From contig BNUY01000074.1 of assembly GCA_025997715.1 (NCBI GenBank), positions 1 to 14,562 on the forward strand: a DNA stretch of 14,562 nt. Reading direction: 5' to 3'. The notes below the pieces were generated by a model, which had not been told where the DNA came from, made no database searches, and worked only from the letters and a program-made list of their open reading frames with translations. Source of the stretch: Spirochaetia bacterium (GTDB lineage: Bacteria > Spirochaetota > Spirochaetia > Treponematales > Breznakiellaceae). Every line of letters begins with the position of its first letter. Positions within the stretch are counted from its first letter, which is position 1. A program made the translations under genes and the position numbers. Shown piece by piece: positions 1-5,244 of this stretch.

Positions 1-1
1 C

Positions 2-769
2 CGGGAACTGAAAAATGTTTTTGAAAAAGAGGAAACGGAGATAGGCGGGCCGGTACTGGAGGTCAGGCATCTGACTAAAAAGGGCGAATTTGAAGATGTC
101 AGTTTTACCCTGCGGAAGAATGAAATTTTGGGCATCGCGGGACTTATGGGGGCGGGAAGAACCGAACTGGTGGAATCAATCTTCGGCCTCAGAAAGATTG
201 ATGGCGGGGAAATCCTGGTAAAGGGCAAACCGGTTTCTATATACGATGCCTATGATGCCCAGCGGAACGGGATTGCGCTTATTCCCGAGGACCGGAAACT
301 AATGGGGCTGGACTTAAAGGACACCACGGGATTTAATGTGAGCCTCTGCGATTTGAAGCGGCTTTCCAAATATAATGTGGTGAACAAGAAAAAGGAACTT
401 GCCTCGGTAAACGGGATGATCAAAACCATGAGCGTTAAGGTTCCTTCCCACAAAACGCCGGTGGTATCCCTTTCCGGGGGAAACCAGCAAAAGGTGGTGC
501 TGGCCAAATGGCTCATGACCGAACCGGATATCCTTATCATGGATGAGCCGACCCGGGGCATCGATGTCGGCGCCAAGGCGGAAATCTATAAGCTCATTGT
601 CAGCCTCGCGAAATCCGGTAAATCAATAATCATGGTTTCATCGGAGCTGCCGGAGATCATCGGCCTGAGTGACCGGATCATTGTTCTTTGTGAAGGAAAG
701 CTTACCGGAGCGCTTAACCGGAACGAGATCAGCCAGCAGGCGATCATGAAATACGCAACCAATAGCTAA
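2..769 (+). CDS. Sugar ABC transporter ATP-binding protein, C-terminal part (RbsA/MglA type)
   Basis: Cytoplasmic ATPase that would drive sugar import with the permease and binding protein encoded next. The frame is open from base 2 and the start lies outside the window. What remains is the second of the two ATPase domains normally found in a roughly 500-residue RbsA/MglA protein. A Walker A-like loop GLMGAGRT (bases 140-163) has Arg in place of the usual Lys, which is typical of the second domain in this family. It is followed by the signature LSGGNQQK (from base 470) and Walker B with MDEPT (539-553). The stop is TAA. The permease starts 18 bases later, so the two are surely one operon. The sugar cannot be told from the sequence; ribose, galactose, xylose and inositol are all possible. 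The family is certain, the substrate is unknown. Confidence 0.95.
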   Translation, partial: RELKNVFEKEETEIGGPVLEVRHLTKKGEFEDVSFTLRKNEILGIAGLMGAGRTELVESIFGLRKIDGGEILVKGKPVSIYDAYDAQRNGIALIPEDRKLMGLDLKDTTGFNVSLCDLKRLSKYNVVNKKKELASVNGMIKTMSVKVPSHKTPVVSLSGGNQQKVVLAKWLMTEPDILIMDEPTRGIDVGAKAEIYKLIVSLAKSGKSIIMVSSELPEIIGLSDRIIVLCEGKLTGALNRNEISQQAIMKYATNS

Positions 770-787
770 AAGGAGCATTGAGGGCTT

Positions 788-1741
788 ATGAAAAACGGCG
801 TTTCGGGGGACAAAGTAAAGGAGATTGCATCAAAATACGGAATCTATTTCGCCTTTTTGATCATGCTGGTCTTTTTCTCCGTGCTGAATCCGAAGTTTCT
901 TACCATGAGAAATATCATCAACATTGTCCGTCAGATTTCCTTTAATTCAATTCTGGCAATGGGGATGACCATGGTTATTATCACCGGCGGCATCGACCTG
1001 TCCGTTGGTTCCATCCTTGCCCTGTCTGCGGTGGTTACCGCCTCCCTGGTTCGGGCGGAGGCGCCAATTCTGCCGGTTCCCCTGGCGGTCCTGGCGGGGC
1101 TTTTGCTCGGTACCCTGTGCGGCTTCATTAACGGCCTTATTGTTACCAAGGGGAAGCTCGCACCTTTTATAACTACCCTGGTTATGATGACCATCGCCCG
1201 GGGAGCGGCGCAGCTTTTTACCAAGGGGCGGCCCATATCAGGGCTGGCGGAAGGTTTTGTGTTTATCGGAGGCGGTTCCCTGCTGATGATTCCGGTTCCT
1301 ATTTTTATCCTGGCCCTGATTGTATTCATTTCCTATTTTATTCTGAATAGTACCCGTACCGGAAGGTACATTTATGCGGTGGGCGGAAATGAACAGGCGG
1401 CCAAAGCATCGGGGTTAAAGGTGCATAGGACCAAGTGGTTTGTGTATGCCTTCTCCGGGACCCTGGCGGCCCTGGTGGGGATCATCCTTACGGCGCGTTT
1501 AAATTCCGCGGCCCCGGTACTGGGGGTCGGTTATGAACTGGACGCCATTGCCGCTGCGGTGATCGGCGGAACGAGCATGGAAGGGGGGCGGGGAAAGATC
1601 AACCGGTCCCTGGTGGGGGGGCTCATTATCGGTACCATCAGTAACGGTCTTGATATACTGAACGTTTCCGCCTACTGGCAGCAGATTATCAAGGGGCTCA
1701 TTATTCTGGTCGCGGTATTGTTGGATAAGAAGGAAAATTGA
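788..1741 (+). CDS. Sugar ABC transporter permease (RbsC family)
   Basis: Inner-membrane channel subunit of the sugar importer, 317 residues, the usual length for RbsC-type permeases. The protein is almost wholly hydrophobic. It begins with a transmembrane segment at about residues 18-34 and carries the family hallmark GGIDLSVGSILAL near residue 75. A cytoplasmic loop with GGNEQAAKASGL (about residue 200) is the expected site of contact with the ATPase. The ATG is preceded by AGGAG (771-775), 12 bases away, which is a long spacing; a closer GAGGG lies at 780-784. The gene follows the ATPase by 18 bases and precedes the binding-protein gene by 75 bases. Family assignment is firm; the transported sugar is not determinable here. 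Confidence 0.95.
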   Translation: MKNGVSGDKVKEIASKYGIYFAFLIMLVFFSVLNPKFLTMRNIINIVRQISFNSILAMGMTMVIITGGIDLSVGSILALSAVVTASLVRAEAPILPVPLAVLAGLLLGTLCGFINGLIVTKGKLAPFITTLVMMTIARGAAQLFTKGRPISGLAEGFVFIGGGSLLMIPVPIFILALIVFISYFILNSTRTGRYIYAVGGNEQAAKASGLKVHRTKWFVYAFSGTLAALVGIILTARLNSAAPVLGVGYELDAIAAAVIGGTSMEGGRGKINRSLVGGLIIGTISNGLDILNVSAYWQQIIKGLIILVAVLLDKKEN

Positions 1742-1752
1742 TATTAAAGGGG

Positions 1753-1766
1753 CCGCATATCTGCGG
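1753..1766 (+). promoter_or_regulatory. Small hairpin between permease and binding-protein genes
   Basis: CCGCA / TGCGG arms of 5 bp around a TATC loop lie in the 75-base gap before the binding-protein gene. There is no T-run after it, so it is not a convincing terminator. In ABC operons such intercistronic hairpins can stabilise or segment the mRNA so that binding protein outnumbers permease; that role is an inference here. Confidence 0.35.
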
Positions 1767-1816
1767 TATGTTGGCGCCTATTAATATAGAAGTAACATTT
1801 AACAGGAGGAACAGGT

Positions 1817-2776
1817 ATGAGAATCAGGAAAGTCATGGGATTGGCTTTAGTGATGGTAACCATTGCGGCATTAAGCGGCTGCAGCGGTAAAAAAGGTTCA
1901 TCGGCGCAAAGCGGTGAAAAACAGATTGTGATTGGGGTAACCCTTCAGAACCTTTCAGAGGAATTTATGACCATGCTGAAGGGCGCTATGGAAATCAAGC
2001 TTAAGGAATATTCCAATGTGAAGCTCATTGTGAATGATGCTGAGAGCAAACCCGATAAGCAGGCCGCTCAGTTGGACAGCTTTATCGGACAGGGAGTGGA
2101 CGCGGTGATTATTTCGCCGGTGGATGCGGATGGTCTCGCGCCGGCGGTCAAGGCGGTGGCGACTGCGGGGATTCCCATCATTACCTGTAGCGCCGATGTT
2201 TCCGGCAACCAGGGGCAGGTATGGGTCGGTTCGGAAAATGAAAACGGTGGCCTTATTGAAGCCCAGTATGTGGCGGAGCGGCTGAACGGGAAAGGCAATG
2301 TGGCGATTCTCCGGGGACCCTTGGGCGCTTTTGCGGAACAGGGCAGGTTCAGGGGCTATGAACAGGCTTTTACAAAGTATCCCAATATCAAAGTTGTTTT
2401 TGATCAGACCGGAAACTGGCAGCGGGAACAGGCTATGGCGTTGGTAGAAAACTGGCTTTCAACGGGAACTCAGATCGATGCGATTCTCTGCCAGAATGAC
2501 GGCATGGCCCTGGGCGCCCTGGAAGCGGTCAAGGCTGCGGGGAAGAAAAACCAGATTGTGGTTACCGGCATTGACGCAATCAAGGATGCCCTGGATTCTA
2601 TTAAAGCGGGAGAACTGGATGCAACCTGTTTCCAGGACGCTATTGGCCAGGGCATGGGGGCCCTTGAGATGGCGGTAAAAGCGGCAAAGGGAGAATCCAT
2701 CAGCCGGAATAATATTCCCTTTGAACTGGTTACCAAAGAAAATGTAGACGGTTATTACAGCAGGATTAAGCTTTAG
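1817..2776 (+). CDS. Periplasmic sugar-binding lipoprotein (RbsB-like, type I fold)
   Basis: Solute receptor of the importer, 319 residues, anchored in an envelope membrane. Residues 1-22 form a lipoprotein signal: basic start, hydrophobic core and lipobox L-S-G-C with Cys22 as the lipidated residue. A short Ser/Gly/Lys-rich linker follows, then a two-lobe periplasmic-binding fold that opens with QIVIGVTLQNLSEEF and includes GVDAVIISPVDADG and CQNDGMALGALEAV, as in ribose and galactose binding proteins. The start is set by a strong AGGAGG (1804-1809), 7 bases from the ATG, the best ribosome site in this operon, which fits the need for excess receptor. It is last in the ATPase-permease-receptor operon and ends before a terminator. 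The ligand is unknown. Confidence 0.93.
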   Translation: MRIRKVMGLALVMVTIAALSGCSGKKGSSAQSGEKQIVIGVTLQNLSEEFMTMLKGAMEIKLKEYSNVKLIVNDAESKPDKQAAQLDSFIGQGVDAVIISPVDADGLAPAVKAVATAGIPIITCSADVSGNQGQVWVGSENENGGLIEAQYVAERLNGKGNVAILRGPLGAFAEQGRFRGYEQAFTKYPNIKVVFDQTGNWQREQAMALVENWLSTGTQIDAILCQNDGMALGALEAVKAAGKKNQIVVTGIDAIKDALDSIKAGELDATCFQDAIGQGMGALEMAVKAAKGESISRNNIPFELVTKENVDGYYSRIKL

Positions 2777-2783
2777 CGGACAG

Positions 2784-2817
2784 TCTTGAGGCCGGAGCAA
2801 TGCGGCCTCAGGATTTT
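2784..2817 (+). terminator. Rho-independent terminator of the sugar transporter operon
   Basis: A perfect 8-bp stem TGAGGCCG / CGGCCTCA (2787-2794 and 2803-2810) extends by three more pairs, one of them G-U, to 2784-2813. The loop has 8 bases, and TTTT follows at 2814-2817. It sits 7 bases after the binding-protein stop. The 3' arm contains the TGA of the convergent lacI-type gene (2808-2810). The opposite direction has no T-run, so it should work mainly for the plus-strand operon. Confidence 0.75.
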
Positions 2818-3863
2818 AAGGGCGCATTAATTTTTCTAACGGTTACGCCCTCCACCAATTCCGTATCAATGGTGTGGTGACAAATTCCGTGACATTCCTC
2901 ATGGGTCGGCTGTTCGCCCCGGATCATGCAGATAAGGCAATCCACCGCGGTGACAGACATTTCTTTTTTATAGGAACTAATGGTGCTGAGCTGGTTCGGA
3001 ATGGCCAGCCGGGACTGGATATTATCAAACCCGACCAGGGAGTAATCCTGGGGAATCCGGCAGCCCTGCTTTGTCAGGCAGGTCCAGGCGTCCCAGGCAA
3101 TCATATCGCTGAACGCAAAAATTGCGGTAAAGTGTATTTTTTCCCGGAGTATACCGGTGATGATTTCAGCGCACCCATCACTGGTGATCGGAACCTCCCG
3201 GATTAATTCCGGCTTAAGGCGCAGCCCGGCTTCTTTAAAGGCACGTTTATATCCCGCAAGACGTTCACCGGCGCTGGAAATGTACGCAGGCCCCCCGAGC
3301 ATTAAAATATCCCGGTGTCCCTTGTCAATAAGATGCTTCGTTGCCTGATACCCTCCAAGCTCATCATTACAGACAACATAACTTGCATCCAGGGTAGTAA
3401 AATGACGGCCTATCTGCATAAAGGGCAGGCCGGTTCCCATAAGATACCGGATGTTATCTTCATTCTGCTGTGAGGGGCAGATGATAATGCCATCCACATT
3501 TTTATTCAGCGCCGATTGGATAGCCTCGCGTTCCATTTCCGTATTCTCGTTGGTGTTAAGCAGAAAGGAACTATAGCCGTTTACCCTGGCCCGGTTTTCA
3601 ATTTCCTTCATCATGATACTGAAGTGGGGATTGGAAATATCCCCCAGGATTACCGCAATCATATTGGTATGCCCCAGCCGGAGGGAAGATGCCAGGGTGT
3701 TGTTGATGTATCCCTTTTTTTCGGCAATTTGTTTAATTTTTTTCCTGGTTTCAGGGGCAATATCGTCCTTACCCCGCAGAGCCCGGGAAACCGTATTGAT
3801 ACTATACCCGGTAACCCTGGCAAGGTCCTTCAGGGTTATTACCTGGCGTGATTTATTTTGCAT
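2808..3863 (-). CDS. LacI-family transcriptional regulator
   Basis: DNA-binding repressor of 351 residues, close to the family norm. Residues 9-60 form the helix-turn-helix: ITLKDLARVTGYSINTVSRAL, where SINTVSRAL is the recognition region, followed by the hinge helix around NNTLASSLR. The rest is a periplasmic-binding-like effector domain (NMIAVILGDISNPHF, VDGIIICPS, DKGHRDILMLGG). The ATG has AGGAGG upstream on the minus strand (3875-3880), 11 bases away, partly inside a hairpin. The gene faces the transporter operon tail-to-tail, so it probably controls those genes in response to the imported sugar. That link is inferred from position; the operator would lie in front of the first transporter gene, outside this window. 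The downstream operon contains a homologous fold in its sugar receptor, as expected for this pairing. Confidence 0.93.
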   Translation of the reverse strand: MQNKSRQVITLKDLARVTGYSINTVSRALRGKDDIAPETRKKIKQIAEKKGYINNTLASSLRLGHTNMIAVILGDISNPHFSIMMKEIENRARVNGYSSFLLNTNENTEMEREAIQSALNKNVDGIIICPSQQNEDNIRYLMGTGLPFMQIGRHFTTLDASYVVCNDELGGYQATKHLIDKGHRDILMLGGPAYISSAGERLAGYKRAFKEAGLRLKPELIREVPITSDGCAEIITGILREKIHFTAIFAFSDMIAWDAWTCLTKQGCRIPQDYSLVGFDNIQSRLAIPNQLSTISSYKKEMSVTAVDCLICMIRGEQPTHEECHGICHHTIDTELVEGVTVRKINAPLKS

Positions 3864-3870
3864 ACCTTCT

Positions 3871-3896
3871 CTGTCCTCCTAAACGGTATAGGACAG
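3871..3896 (-). promoter_or_regulatory. Hairpin overlapping the lacI-type ribosome binding site
   Basis: CTGTCCT / AGGACAG, a perfect 7-bp inverted repeat with a 12-base loop (3871-3877 and 3890-3896), lies between the tRNA-like element and the regulator start. Read on the minus strand, the second arm shares its first three bases (AGG) with the AGGAGG Shine-Dalgarno sequence at 3875-3880. Folding would therefore partly hide the ribosome site. It could also be a DNA operator for autoregulation. Confidence 0.45.
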
Positions 3897-3902
3897 TATC
3901 TT

Positions 3903-4011
3903 TGGCACAGGCAGGGCTCGAACCTGCGACCTGTGTATTTGCATTTGCTGCCAAAAACAAAGTTTCATTAAGAGGACCATCCCTCAGCTCTACCAACTGC
4001 GCTACTGTGCC
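3903..4011 (-). tRNA. tRNA-like element without a normal anticodon arm (possibly tRNA-Lys-derived)
   Basis: On the minus strand the element opens with GGCACAG and closes with CTGTGCC plus discriminator A, a perfect 7-bp acceptor stem. The T arm is canonical: GCAGG-TTCGAGC-CCTGC. The D arm (TA-GCGC-AGTTGGTA-GAGC) is recognisable but has a G-A mismatch in its stem. Between D and T arms there are 58 bases (T26 excluded) where a normal class I tRNA has about 22. No 5-bp stem with a 7-base loop can be built there; only a 4-bp GAGG/CCTC hairpin is seen. The string CTCTTAAT recalls the loop of tRNA-Lys(CUU), and GGTCGCAGGTTCGA recalls its T side. CCA is not encoded. The element lies 40 bases upstream of the lacI-type gene on the same strand. 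It could be a tRNA pseudogene, a tRNA with an insert, or a tRNA-mimicking leader RNA. Confidence 0.45.
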
Positions 4012-4094
4012 TATTCTGTACCATACTGCCATATTTGCTGACATTTTGCCCAGCGGATTCTCTTGATCAATGAGGGAAAATCAATGCGCTATTG

Positions 4095-4125
4095 AAGATG
4101 ACATAATCTCGTATTTTGTCATCTT
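4095..4125. repeat. Inverted repeat (9-bp arms) in the intergenic stretch
   Basis: AAGATGACA (4095-4103) and TGTCATCTT (4117-4125) are perfect inverted copies. Inside them, after one T-T mismatch, AAT/ATT adds three more pairs around a 5-base loop. No T-run follows on either strand, so a terminator is unlikely. It abuts the next inverted repeat with only 5 bases between. Confidence 0.5.
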
Positions 4126-4130
4126 GATTG

Positions 4131-4189
4131 GCCGGGGACTGTCCCTCCGAGGTGCCCTCCGTGGTCTTGACAACAGCCCTGTCCCCGGC
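4131..4189. repeat. REP-like palindromic element, GCCGGGGAC ... GTCCCCGGC
   Basis: Nine-base perfect inverted arms (4131-4139 and 4181-4189) are separated by 41 bases. The left arm also belongs to a smaller palindrome, GGGAC-T-GTCCC, and the right side has CCCTGTCCCC. Such composition resembles the short REP/MITE-type palindromes scattered in bacterial genomes, but copy number cannot be seen in one window. The TTGACA of the likely downstream promoter lies inside it. Confidence 0.45.
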
Positions 4190-4195
4190 TACAGT
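4167..4195 (+). promoter_or_regulatory. Probable sigma-70 promoter of the LysM-SLT-ftsK operon
   Basis: TTGACA (4167-4172), a 17-base spacer and TACAGT (4190-4195, 4 of 6 matches to TATAAT) give a plausible promoter with a transcript start near 4202 and a leader of about 49 bases. An alternative is an extended -10, TGATAATAT, at 4199-4207. The right arm of the neighbouring palindrome fills the spacer, so a protein binding there would affect transcription. Confidence 0.5.
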
Positions 4196-4250
4196 TTATG
4201 ATAATATTGGATGTAATGTCCTTATTCTCTCTTACAAAGGAGCACGGTCA

Positions 4251-5243
4251 ATGGCGTCAACTATTGGTATTAAGGTTGCGGATGGGGAGTTTTATCCGGT
4301 TTTGGAGGAAAATTCTCCGGTTAAGAAGCGGCTGATACTTACCACCGCGCACGATAATCAGAAGAGCGCTCAGATAGATCTGTATAATAGTTCTGCCAAG
4401 ACCATGGCCGATGCCCTGTATGTCGGCAGCCTTGTGGTGGAGAATATTACGCCCCAGCCGAAGAATACCCCTTCCCTGGAAATGATCCTGTCTGCCAATG
4501 AGTCAGGGGAGCTTTCGGCGGACATTGTGGACCTGGGTTCCCCCGGGGGTGAACGCCAGCATTTGAGCGTTTCCCTTCCTTCTTTGGAAGAAGATGCGCC
4601 GACCGCGGACATTCCCGATTTTGAACTGGAATCCCCTACACCAAAGGATCTGTATCCCCCCCGTGAACTATACGAAGAACCGCCTGCCCCCGATGTTGAA
4701 GTTAAACAGAAGGACTTCCCCAAGCCGCAGTCCGCTGTTCCCTTGGTTGCCTGCGCCGCGGCGCTTCTTGTGGTGGTTTGCGGCTTACTGTATTTCTTCT
4801 TCCTTAATGACAGGGGTATCGCAATACGCACCGGCAAGGGTTCCGCCGCCGCACAAGCGGTTTCTTCACAGCCTCCCGCCGCTGTACCTGCTCCACCCCC
4901 TGCATCTGTTCCCGCCGCCGTACCCGCTCCGACTGCCCCTGCCCCTGTACCAAAGCCGGCCCCTGCGGTTCCGGTTATCTCGGCGCCGGAACAGCCCCGG
5001 GCAGCGGCTCCGAGGGCAGCCGACCGGACCCGGACCCTGCCGCCGGTAGCCTCGTATACGGTTCCCCAGACAATTCCCCAAGGAGGAGTTTCCTATACAA
5101 TACGGTGGGGTGATACCCTTTGGGATATTTCGGATGCATTCTACCGCAATCCCTGGCTGTATCGGCGCATTGCCCGGGATAATAAGATCCGTAATCCGGC
5201 TCATATTATTTCAGGAACCACCATCAGGATTTATCCCCGGTAG
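4251..5243 (+). CDS. Membrane protein: Hsp70 substrate-binding-like domain, one TM helix, LysM domain
   Basis: Protein of 330 residues predicted to span the inner membrane once. Residues 1-110 match the beta-sandwich substrate-binding domain of DnaK/Hsp70 in order: a TIGIKVADGEFYPVLEEN strand, then LTTAHDNQ (compare TTAEDNQ in DnaK), then VENITPQPKNTP (compare GIPPAPRG-P) and SANESGELSADIVD. No Hsp70 ATPase domain precedes it and no helical lid follows. An acidic proline-rich stretch comes next, then the transmembrane helix at about 162-185 and a Pro/Ala-rich spacer of about 80 residues. LysM (about 280-329, SYTIRWGDTLWDIS) should bind peptidoglycan in the periplasm. The ATG is chosen because AAAGGAG (4236-4242) lies 8 bases upstream; an in-frame TTG at 4128 would encode the repeat region. 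It heads the operon with the lytic transglycosylase and ftsK. LysM is firm; the Hsp70-like match is by eye and strong; the role is unknown. Confidence 0.85.
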   Translation: MASTIGIKVADGEFYPVLEENSPVKKRLILTTAHDNQKSAQIDLYNSSAKTMADALYVGSLVVENITPQPKNTPSLEMILSANESGELSADIVDLGSPGGERQHLSVSLPSLEEDAPTADIPDFELESPTPKDLYPPRELYEEPPAPDVEVKQKDFPKPQSAVPLVACAAALLVVVCGLLYFFFLNDRGIAIRTGKGSAAAQAVSSQPPAAVPAPPPASVPAAVPAPTAPAPVPKPAPAVPVISAPEQPRAAAPRAADRTRTLPPVASYTVPQTIPQGGVSYTIRWGDTLWDISDAFYRNPWLYRRIARDNKIRNPAHIISGTTIRIYPR

Positions 5244-5244
5244 T

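Noticed and set aside
3903..4011. Normal class II tRNA (Leu, Ser or Tyr) with a long variable arm, or tRNA-Sec
   Set aside because: No 5-bp/7-base anticodon arm can be formed, the acceptor is 7 bp, and no UCA anticodon is placed in a loop.
3853..4044. 63-residue minus-strand frame containing VAQLVEL and VAGSSPACAK
   Set aside because: It is a translation of the tRNA-like element; such peptides are a common false call over tRNA genes.
4128..4250. In-frame upstream extension of the LysM protein from a TTG codon
   Set aside because: The extension would translate the REP-like repeat and promoter, while the ATG at 4251 has a good SD and begins exactly at the Hsp70-like domain.
5110..5244. Upstream extension of the transglycosylase frame into the LysM gene
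   Set aside because: The signal peptide begins at ATG 5245; the upstream part would hide it and overlaps conserved LysM codons.
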